A stretch of 64,000 nt of DNA from Chromatiaceae bacterium. GTDB lineage: Bacteria; Pseudomonadota; Gammaproteobacteria; Chromatiales; Chromatiaceae. A model generated the notes under the pieces. It did no database searches, was not told the DNA's origin, and saw only the letters and a list, made by a program, of their open reading frames with translations. Where the stretch lies: assembly GCA_024235215.1 (NCBI GenBank), contig JACKMU010000001.1, positions 62,001 to 126,000 of the forward strand. Reading direction: 5' to 3'. This document shows, in pieces, positions 36,682 to 44,487 of this stretch. The first letter of the stretch is position 1. Each line of letters begins with the position of its first letter. A program made the position numbers and the translations under genes.

Positions 36682-37206
36682 ATGAAGAGCCTGCACTATC
36701 TCGCCTACGGATCCAATCTCCATCCGCTGCGGCTGATGGAGCGGGTTCCATCGGCCAGGCTGATCGGCGTCACCGAGATAACCGGCTACCAGTTGCGCTT
36801 CCATAAGCGCGGCAAGGATGGCTCCGCTAAGTGTGATCTCTGCTGGTCCGATGATCGGAAAAGCTCAGTGTTCGGTGCCATCTACCGGATAGCCAGCAAC
36901 GAGAAACCCATACTTGATCGCGCTGAGGGGCGAGGATCCGGCTACCTGGACACCGGGATCACCGTGCAGCATGGGCACATTGAATTTCACTGCTTCACCT
37001 ATCTGGCACAACAGTCGCACATCGCGAATGGATTGAAGCCTTTTCACTGGTACAAGGAGCTGGTCGCGCTGGGTGCGAAACATCTCGATTTTCCACATGC
37101 GTACATTGAGTGCATCCAGTCCGTGGACTCGGCGCAGGATCACGACAACGAACGCCGCCAGTACAACGAAGCACTGCTGCGGAGAGTACGCCTGTTCATT
37201 GGATAG
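36682..37206 (+). CDS. Gamma-glutamylcyclotransferase (AIG2)-like protein
   Basis: From the ATG at 36682 the protein is 174 residues, starting MKSLHYLAYGSNLHPLRLMER, with the YGSNL phosphate-loop-like motif of the GGCT/AIG2 fold, and VFGAIYRI and LDRAEG (the acidic residue region) following. Members cleave gamma-glutamyl amines to 5-oxoproline. The GTG at 36661 would add seven residues and is less likely. The - strand CHAT gene region follows 108 bases downstream. Confidence 0.8.
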   Translation: MKSLHYLAYGSNLHPLRLMERVPSARLIGVTEITGYQLRFHKRGKDGSAKCDLCWSDDRKSSVFGAIYRIASNEKPILDRAEGRGSGYLDTGITVQHGHIEFHCFTYLAQQSHIANGLKPFHWYKELVALGAKHLDFPHAYIECIQSVDSAQDHDNERRQYNEALLRRVRLFIG

Positions 37207-37216
37207 GCTGGACAGG

Positions 37217-37315
37217 TCACTCCACCAGCCGGTAGCGAATCGTCCCTTCCCGGTTATCACCGGGACAACCTGGAGCATAGCGCCATCCGCTGCCAGCCGG
37301 AAACGCCTGGAGCAT
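37217..37315 (-). CDS. Possible 32-residue peptide overlapping the stop of the CHAT gene
   Basis: The ATG (37315-37313) shares bases with the stop codon of the CHAT gene as TGATG, a typical coupling arrangement. It encodes 32 residues ending GTIRYRLVE. This could be chance, or a real small partner. No homolog comes to mind. Confidence 0.3.
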   Translation of the reverse strand: MLQAFPAGSGWRYAPGCPGDNREGTIRYRLVE

Positions 37316-40300
37316 CAGTTCTCCGGGCGCAACTCCCGCAACAATGCACCGACACAGACCGCCGTCGGCAGACTCTCGGCGCTCTTTGCGCGTGCCGCCA
37401 GGGTCTGCAGAAACTCCAGATTATCCAATACCGAGGCAAATTCCCGCGGGCTGGCGCGCCGGCTGAACGCCCGATAGCGGGCGCTGAAATCTTCCCGCAG
37501 GGTGTCGCAGTTGCCATCGATCAGTGCGCTGAGCAGCTGCCGGTCGATGGACATGGAGACGAGCCAGGGATCCCACTCGCCCTCCTGAGCGACGCTGACA
37601 ACTCCTCCCTCCGGCAGCAGCGAGCGCGCCACTTGCAGCTGCTGGCGCAGTTCGCGTCGCTTTGGTACTGGACTCCGGGTCGCCGGGTACCACTGCATGA
37701 TCAGACCGGCCACCACACTGTTCAGCAGCGGGTAGGGGTCGGGCCGGGATTGCTGCTGAGAGAGCTGGTAAGCCTCGTCGTAACTGTGCCGCATCTTCTC
37801 CAGAGCGGCCGCCGGCGCGCGCGAAACCCAGGCCCGGCGGCGCCAGGCGCTGCCCAGCAGTGACAGACGCTCCACCGTCTCCCGCATCTGCAATAACTCC
37901 TTCAGCTCGCGCAGCGCGAGATCGATCTGATCGGTCGCGGCCTTGCCCTGACGCCAGCACTTCACCGCAGCTCTGGCGCGCATATTGGCCAACTGCTCCT
38001 GGTCGCGCAGCGTCATCGATGCCGCCGCACTCTGACTGGCGCGTGCGTAGTAGAGCACCGCCGATTCGAAATCCTCGGCTTCGGCATAGGCCCTGGCCAG
38101 CGCCAGCCCTACCCGATGACCCCCAACTTCGAGCCAGCCATTGGCCTCCGCCTGCTGCCGGTAACCCTCCAGTCTCTCCAACTCGGCTGAAATATTACGT
38201 CCCCCCTTATCCTTCAGTGTCGCCTCCACCCCCTCTATGGCGGCCACCAGTTCGTTCATACTGGCGAAAGCTGCCCTTTTTCCGGCACTGAAGGTGGGCG
38301 TGGTGTCGGATACCAGGGTGAAATCGGGGTCTCCGTAGCATTGATAGGCGCCCCAGGTATTGCTGCCGGGTCGCTCCTCAAAGGCTGCTTTGCGTGCCTC
38401 TCGGACCGCGTTGCCGAATGCATCCCCCTCCAGCAGTGATTGATAGAACTGTCCGGCAAACACCTTCGCCGCACCGTCATCCACCGCCCAGCCTGCCGCG
38501 ACTACCGCGCGCACTCCCATGCGGATGAATTCGGTCGCCAGGTTAGCGGCCAACTGATTGAAGCGCAGCGGACGCCGATCCGCTTCTATCCGTCCCAGAT
38601 GGCAGCAGTTGATGAAGACCAGCTCCGGCACCTGGCGCATCTGCTTCACCTCCGCCGGAGTGAGGTAGAGCCCTTCTCCGAGCACCATGCCGCTCACTGC
38701 CGCACTGCTCTTCCGGCGCTTGGAGAGGGTCGCTGCGGGCAGCGCCTGGCCACAGTCGTCACAGCGGCCAGCGGTTTCCGGCAGATAGTCGTAGACACCA
38801 TGTCCAGCCAGATGGAGCACCTTGTATACCCGGGCATACAGCTGCTCCACCACCTCCAGCGCACTGGACCGCAGACATTTGTGCACACTGAAACCGCTCT
38901 TTTCCAGGCGATCGCAGACCTCGCCCGCCTCCACCTGAGCACCGGGCAGCTCCGCCAGATGGCTGACCGGGTCGCCGATCACCAGCGCGCACGGATCGCC
39001 CGCCAGCACCGGTCGCTCGCGCAGGATGCTGGCCTCCAGCTGCCGCAGCACGCCATGCTCCACCGCCAGCGGCCTGGCGCTCGACGCGAATGCATCCTCC
39101 ATCATCTCCCAGGGAAAACGGGCGGCGGTGTCGTCCAGCATCAGCATGATGTTGTCGCGCTGCGACAGTTGATCCTTGATCTCGTTGGGCACCAGCCGCT
39201 CAAACAACGCGCGTGCGAGCGCCGAATCACGGTGGGTGGTGCGAATGGCGGAGTCGATCATCGCATCCACCAGCTCGGTTTGGGTCGGCAGTGTACGCAG
39301 TTCGTTGCGGGCACGGCGGGTGAGGGTGAGGAAGCGCAGCTCCGCACTCCCCGGATCCGCCCCTTCGGCCTGTTTAATCTGGATCCGGTCCCACCAACCG
39401 GGAGGATCTTCAAAAGTGATCCTGCGCCGTCCGCCGCGCTCGACCTTCAGCGTGCCCGATTTGGAAAGGTCCAGTCTCTCCTTGATCGCCGAGTCGTGGG
39501 AGAGTCGTTGCAATGACCGCGCGGCCAGGATCGCCTGGTCCTCGTACAGTTCGACGATCTCGAACCGGGTAAAGCGTTGGGGCTGGTGTTTGTCGGCCAG
39601 CACCGCATTGGCCTGCAGCACCCCTCTGACCAGTGCACTGACCGATTCAGTCACGCTGATGCCGCCGGCGGCAGTACCCACCAGCAGCGCGCTGATACCC
39701 AGTTTTGCCGCTGAACCGGAATCGGTTGTACAGCTGAGCGCATACTCCAGCAGCGCCCGGGTGAAGGTTCTGCGCAGACCCGCCGCAGTCAGCTCACCCG
39801 CCTGACCGAGTCCCATCACGATCGCGGCCGCCGGCTCCGCATCGACTTGACTATGGCGCCTCGGGTTGGGAAAGATGGCGCAGCTCTCCAGCGGACCAGG
39901 ATAGATCCCCAGCTGATGGCGTCGCTGCAACTCCCCGTCGACCGCATCGTTGAGTGCCCGCTCCGCGCTGATGATCGGATCGCCGATGTAGTGACCCACC
40001 GCAACCGGATAGCGGGCAAATGCCAGATTCCCATGCAGCACACGGACCGCGACCAACGGTTCCGTGGAGACCGGCAGCCGATGTTTGCGCGGCCCGGCGC
40101 CCATGATGGCCGCTGTGAGCGTGCGCTCGTCCGGGTAGAGATCGAGTTTGCGTTCGGCGCTTGGGAAAAGTGCATCCAGCGCCCGCGGCACCGGTGCCGT
40201 CTGCGGCAGGCGCACGGTGTGACCCTGATCGAGTATCTCCTGAAACGCCGCAAAGGCCGGCGCGTGGGCACTGAGATCACCGTGCTCCACATCCAGATAC

Positions 40301-42765
40301 CAGGTGGGTATGCCCTTCGGGATACCACTCTCCCAGGTGACCCGCCCATCACCGCGGCTGGTCGCATTGAATCTTATTTTGCCGGTGGCCGGATCGATGA
40401 ACATCTCCGCCGGTGTACTGTCGGCCGAACCAGCCACGTAAAACATCCGCTGCGGATCGATCGGCGCACTCTCCAACAGCGAACGGAACATTCGGGCCGC
40501 CTTGAGATCCTGCTCTCTCGGCAGCACCCAGCCCTGCCCGTCACGCTGCTGCAGCAAACGCCAGTGCTCGATCGAGAAATAGTCTTCGCGCGGATCATCC
40601 GGCAGCATCGCCAGCGCTCCGGGAAACCGCACCACCAGCTCCAGCAACTCTTTCTCGCTGTGTCTGAGATCGAGCAGCGCCAGCATCCCCAGGGTTTTGG
40701 AACGGGCTACCAGCAGTTCGGTGATCGCGTGGGAACCGCCATTGGGGGTGCCCAGCATCAACAGGCGGGCACCGCTGTGCTGGCAGAGTTTGCGCCAGAG
40801 TTCGGGTTGCCGGGCGATCATCGCGCGCGCCACCAGCCCGCCCATCGAGTGTGCGACGATGCGCACCGGCTGATCGTTGGCCTGCGCCTGGTGCAGTTCA
40901 GTCTGCACCCGTTGCGCCAAACGATCCGCCTCCTGCTCGATCGGCAGCCGCCAGTCGAACGGAAACTCGATCACCTTGTGCGACTGGCTGAGGTATTCGA
41001 TCAGTTTCCCGTAGTAGCGTGGATAGGCGTTGCTCGGGTGCACCCCGTCGGCATCGATATGCAGCTCCTTGAACTCACCGAATGCGAGTCCGAACAGATC
41101 GACCCAGATCCGATTCCCTTTCACCACGAGTTCGCTGCCCATGATACCGGGCAGCACGAACAGCACTGGTCTGGGACCGACGGCCGCGCTACGCGCCAGC
41201 GCGCGCGGGATATCCACGACCGGCTCGACCAGATCGGCTAATCCAGCACGTTCGCCGGCACGGCGGGTCAACACCCGGACCAGATCGGTGGCACTCTCGC
41301 GGTTGCCGAAATAGGTGAAGTGGTTGACGTTCGGCCCTTTGTGCTGGCTGAGCAGCGCACTGCCCGGCGCGCGCCTGGCCCCACCGTACATCGACAGCGT
41401 ATTGACCACCAGATCGTGATCACCCTGATAGAAGCGATCACTGGCCCACACCAGCAGCTTGGCCCACCAGGCGTCTGGCTCGATGTCGCCGGCGATCACG
41501 GTGAGCTCGCTGTCCACCTGGACGCCGCGCCAGTTGACCAGTCTCACCAGCGGCGATTCAGGCATCATCGCTTCCAGACCGGGCAACGATCCGGGATCGG
41601 TCCGTTCCTTGACCACCGCCGCAACAAACTCGCCGATATCCTGGAACGCCTCACCCAACGGCGAGTGCCACCCGGCGGCCTTGGCCACCGAACCCACCAC
41701 CGACAGCCAGCGATCGAGTCTTTTCGACGCCAACGTGGTACCCAATGCCGGGCAGGCGACACGCACGAAGCGTCCGATGCGGAACCTCCCCTGCTCCAGC
41801 CCCTGCGCCAGCTGCTGCAACGCGGTCAGGTTCTGCGCCTGTGCAGGTATCCCGCCGAACAGCGCGAAATCCTGATCGTCGAACACCGGCACGTCGCGGC
41901 TGCCGCCACCCCCTGCGCGGCCGCTGGTGGCTACCCGGCAGAGCAGTTCACCCACCAGTCCACCGCGTGAGTGGGAGAGCATATCGATCTGGGTATCCTG
42001 TGGAAAAGCGGCCAGATGCTGGACCAGCTCACGGGCATTCTCAATCGGACTTTCGGTCAGTGTGCGATGTTCGAAAGCAAAGAGATTGCCCTGGTAATAG
42101 TGCGACAAGCGATTGAGTTCAGCCCGCCGCGCTTCCGACCAGAGATCGCCGAAACTGCCCCAGGTGCTGGAGGCGGTGCCGTGCAGCAGCAGCAGGATGC
42201 GGCCCCCTTCGATCTTACCCACCGCCCCCGGCTTCTCCAGCGCGAAACCACCGGTCTCCAACCGGCAGCGGTAGAATCCGGGCCCCGGGCGGCGCGCCCC
42301 CCTGATCCGCTCCTCCACCTTGCGGGCGATCCCGCTTGCGGTGAGACCATGCAGATCGACGCCAACTACTTTCAATGACTTGACCACCCAGCCGATCGGA
42401 CCGCGTGCCTGCATACCACGGGGCAGCAGATCGAGCGTCCGTGGCACCGGCACCGGTTCGCCAGCCGCATCACGCTGGTCACTCTGGGCAAATCGCTGGC
42501 GGTACTCCGCCGCCCCCATCCAGACAGTGACGCCACCCTCGAACTCGATCTCCAGCAGATCGTTCGCGGTCAACGCCAGCGTCTCCTCGAACTCCAGGGC
42601 ACGCGCCGCACCGGGCCGGAACTCCGCCTTCACCTGCAGTGAGACCAGCGGCTGCTGGCGATCGGCATGAATCGAGGTGTCAGCGGGGGCCGACTCCGGG
42701 GTGCCCCGCAGCGTGAGCAGGATCCCGCTGTCGGAAGGGGTGACGTTGTCTGAACTGCCCGCCAT
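37315..42765 (-). CDS. Giant fusion protein: two alpha/beta hydrolase modules plus CHAT (caspase-like) protease
   Basis: One 1816-residue chain, GGAG ribosome site before the ATG. Residues 185-275 are a first lipase-like module (ILLLLHGTASSTWGSF; nucleophile elbow SHSRGG, Ser266). Residues 530-745 are a second, LCAT-like, module (VLFVLPGIMGSELV; AHSMGG, Ser640; LGTPNGGSHA). Residues about 905-1015 resemble the N-terminal domain of M17 aminopeptidases (VMGLGQAGELTAAGLRR). Residues about 1200-1490 are a CHAT domain: FPWEMMEDA, GHG with His1322, and FINCCHLG where Cys1388 aligns with the catalytic Cys. A helical TPR-like tail follows (1500-1816). CHAT proteases are activated in bacterial suicide or signalling systems. 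No signal peptide, so it acts in the cytoplasm. Function unknown. Confidence 0.85.
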   Translation of the reverse strand: MAGSSDNVTPSDSGILLTLRGTPESAPADTSIHADRQQPLVSLQVKAEFRPGAARALEFEETLALTANDLLEIEFEGGVTVWMGAAEYRQRFAQSDQRDAAGEPVPVPRTLDLLPRGMQARGPIGWVVKSLKVVGVDLHGLTASGIARKVEERIRGARRPGPGFYRCRLETGGFALEKPGAVGKIEGGRILLLLHGTASSTWGSFGDLWSEARRAELNRLSHYYQGNLFAFEHRTLTESPIENARELVQHLAAFPQDTQIDMLSHSRGGLVGELLCRVATSGRAGGGGSRDVPVFDDQDFALFGGIPAQAQNLTALQQLAQGLEQGRFRIGRFVRVACPALGTTLASKRLDRWLSVVGSVAKAAGWHSPLGEAFQDIGEFVAAVVKERTDPGSLPGLEAMMPESPLVRLVNWRGVQVDSELTVIAGDIEPDAWWAKLLVWASDRFYQGDHDLVVNTLSMYGGARRAPGSALLSQHKGPNVNHFTYFGNRESATDLVRVLTRRAGERAGLADLVEPVVDIPRALARSAAVGPRPVLFVLPGIMGSELVVKGNRIWVDLFGLAFGEFKELHIDADGVHPSNAYPRYYGKLIEYLSQSHKVIEFPFDWRLPIEQEADRLAQRVQTELHQAQANDQPVRIVAHSMGGLVARAMIARQPELWRKLCQHSGARLLMLGTPNGGSHAITELLVARSKTLGMLALLDLRHSEKELLELVVRFPGALAMLPDDPREDYFSIEHWRLLQQRDGQGWVLPREQDLKAARMFRSLLESAPIDPQRMFYVAGSADSTPAEMFIDPATGKIRFNATSRGDGRVTWESGIPKGIPTWYLDVEHGDLSAHAPAFAAFQEILDQGHTVRLPQTAPVPRALDALFPSAERKLDLYPDERTLTAAIMGAGPRKHRLPVSTEPLVAVRVLHGNLAFARYPVAVGHYIGDPIISAERALNDAVDGELQRRHQLGIYPGPLESCAIFPNPRRHSQVDAEPAAAIVMGLGQAGELTAAGLRRTFTRALLEYALSCTTDSGSAAKLGISALLVGTAAGGISVTESVSALVRGVLQANAVLADKHQPQRFTRFEIVELYEDQAILAARSLQRLSHDSAIKERLDLSKSGTLKVERGGRRRITFEDPPGWWDRIQIKQAEGADPGSAELRFLTLTRRARNELRTLPTQTELVDAMIDSAIRTTHRDSALARALFERLVPNEIKDQLSQRDNIMLMLDDTAARFPWEMMEDAFASSARPLAVEHGVLRQLEASILRERPVLAGDPCALVIGDPVSHLAELPGAQVEAGEVCDRLEKSGFSVHKCLRSSALEVVEQLYARVYKVLHLAGHGVYDYLPETAGRCDDCGQALPAATLSKRRKSSAAVSGMVLGEGLYLTPAEVKQMRQVPELVFINCCHLGRIEADRRPLRFNQLAANLATEFIRMGVRAVVAAGWAVDDGAAKVFAGQFYQSLLEGDAFGNAVREARKAAFEERPGSNTWGAYQCYGDPDFTLVSDTTPTFSAGKRAAFASMNELVAAIEGVEATLKDKGGRNISAELERLEGYRQQAEANGWLEVGGHRVGLALARAYAEAEDFESAVLYYARASQSAAASMTLRDQEQLANMRARAAVKCWRQGKAATDQIDLALRELKELLQMRETVERLSLLGSAWRRRAWVSRAPAAALEKMRHSYDEAYQLSQQQSRPDPYPLLNSVVAGLIMQWYPATRSPVPKRRELRQQLQVARSLLPEGGVVSVAQEGEWDPWLVSMSIDRQLLSALIDGNCDTLREDFSARYRAFSRRASPREFASVLDNLEFLQTLAARAKSAESLPTAVCVGALLRELRPEN

Positions 42766-43058
42766 ACTGTGACTCCATTACCGCTTGATCGAATTTATCG
42801 CGAAGTATAGTTCAGCAGCGCTACAGCGATCGGGCAGTGCCGCACACTGCCGCCGATAAATTGACCCTGCCGCAGACAAGGGCCAACCGTGGGCCACTTT
42901 TCCCGTCCAACCATGGCACGGTTTACAATAAAAAAAAGATGGCATATTTTTAACTGGGAATTCGCTTCGCACAGAAACGGACAAACCAGCCGGATCCCCG
43001 CTGCAACCGGTGGCGAGGGGGCGGCGAGGCTGTCTGCATTCTCCAAAAAAACAGAAAA
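42766..43058. promoter_or_regulatory. Divergent promoter region of the CHAT and methyltransferase genes
   Basis: The 293 bases separate two diverging genes. A hairpin GGCAGTG-CCGCA-CACTGCC lies at 42833-42851, about 70 bases from the CHAT start, and an AT-rich stretch with a TTTACAAT -10-like element lies near 42920-42935. No gene was found. Confidence 0.4.
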
Positions 43059-44231
43059 GTGCACGGACTATTTCAAACGCGTCTGGAGACAAAGGTCAGA
43101 GAGGGTTCACTGACCGTGGTCATGCCTGATGGCAAACAGTTCTGCTGTGGCGCAGGTGAGCCGCAAGTCGTCTGGCGGATCAAACATCCGCGTACGCCGC
43201 TGAAACTGGCCGTCGATCCCGATTATCAACTGGGTGAAACCTATATGCGCGGCGCCTGGGAGGTGACGCAGGGATCGCTTACCCAACTGCTCTCGCTGCT
43301 GCTGCATAACTTCGATCCTGACAGGAACCATACCCCCAAGACGCTCGGCGGGCGTACGCTGAAACAGTGGAACAGCCTGCGCCGGAGCCGCAGTAACGTC
43401 ACCCGCCACTACGATCTCGACGAGTCGCTGTTCCGTGCCTTTCTCGATAGCGGGATGCACTACTCCTGCGCCTATTTCCGGCATGCGGAGGATACGCTGG
43501 AGCAGGCCCAGCAGCAAAAATGCGCTCATATCCAGCGCAAGCTGGCCCTCTCCCCCGGCATGCGGGTGCTCGATATCGGCTGTGGCTGGGGGGGGCTTGC
43601 CCTCCATCTGGCACAACATGCCGAGGTGGAGGTGCATGGAATCACATTGTCGCGGGAGCAGTTGGCGGTTGCCGAGCAGCGCCGTTTACAGAGCGGGGTG
43701 GCGGCACGTGTCAAATTCTCCCTGCAGGACTACCGCACTCATCAGGGAAGTTATGACCGCATTGTCTCCGTCGGCATGTTCGAGCATGTGGGCAAGCCCT
43801 ATTACCACAGGTTCTTTACCCACCTGCAGCGCCTGCTGTGTGATCATGGCGCCGCCTTGCTGCATACCATCGGCCGCACCACGGGTCCGGGCACCACCAA
43901 CCCATGGATCAGGCGTCACATATTTCCCGGTGGCTACAACCCGGCGCTTTCAGAGATCCTGCGCGCGCTGGACCGGGTCCTGCTGGACGCGACCGACATC
44001 GAAGTGCTGCGTCGCCACTATGCGCTCACCATCAACCACTGGAACCGCAGGTTCCAGATGCACCGGGCACGCTTTGCGCAGACCAAGGGGGAGGAGTTCT
44101 GCCGCATGTGGGAGTTCTATCTGGCTGCGTCAGAAGCCAGTTTCCTGACCGGTAAACTGGCGGTCTACCAGATCCAGCTGACCCGGGATTGGCAGCTGCT
44201 GCCGGAAACGCGCGACTATTTGTATCGCTGA
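43059..44231 (+). CDS. Cyclopropane-fatty-acyl-phospholipid synthase-family methyltransferase
   Basis: The 390-residue protein has the SAM-binding motif VLDIGCGWGGLALHLA near 170, GITLSREQ and FEHVG of the CFA synthase family. Before the methyltransferase fold lie VTRHYDLDESLFRAFLD and GMHYSCAYF, which are also typical of the family. It adds a methylene or methyl group to unsaturated acyl chains. The GTG start at 43059 has no clear ribosome site, so the start is uncertain. Its 3' end overlaps a small leftward ORF by 16 bases. Confidence 0.85.
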   Translation: MHGLFQTRLETKVREGSLTVVMPDGKQFCCGAGEPQVVWRIKHPRTPLKLAVDPDYQLGETYMRGAWEVTQGSLTQLLSLLLHNFDPDRNHTPKTLGGRTLKQWNSLRRSRSNVTRHYDLDESLFRAFLDSGMHYSCAYFRHAEDTLEQAQQQKCAHIQRKLALSPGMRVLDIGCGWGGLALHLAQHAEVEVHGITLSREQLAVAEQRRLQSGVAARVKFSLQDYRTHQGSYDRIVSVGMFEHVGKPYYHRFFTHLQRLLCDHGAALLHTIGRTTGPGTTNPWIRRHIFPGGYNPALSEILRALDRVLLDATDIEVLRRHYALTINHWNRRFQMHRARFAQTKGEEFCRMWEFYLAASEASFLTGKLAVYQIQLTRDWQLLPETRDYLYR

Positions 44232-44368
44232 AATCCCGGATATTCATCCACCCGCCAGCGCTGCGGCGCGTGATCATCCGCATCCAGAATGCGCAGTTTG
44301 GACCAGGTTGTAACCACCACGATCAGCAGCAGCAGAAGGCTTACCTTGGTGCGGGTTGGCTGGAGCAT
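44216..44368 (-). CDS. Small 50-residue membrane-anchored peptide
   Basis: Read from the ATG at 44368-44366 it encodes MLQPTRTKVSLLLLLIVVV..., one membrane helix of about 15 hydrophobic residues, then WSKLRILDADDHAPQ and a tail ending YPGFQRYK before TAG at 44216-44218. TTGGAGACG upstream can serve as ribosome site. It is downstream of no leftward gene and convergent with the methyltransferase. A real small protein is likely, but the size limits certainty. Confidence 0.5.
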   Translation of the reverse strand: MLQPTRTKVSLLLLLIVVVTTWSKLRILDADDHAPQRWRVDEYPGFQRYK

Positions 44369-44487
44369 GCGAGCTCGTCTCCAAAAAAGTGGGATGGGTG
44401 CTGCATGTTTACCTCAGCCGGAAAAATTCGGCAACCCAGCAACCACCGGGCAGCCGCAGGTGCGCGGTTGTCCACGGCTTTCCGACC

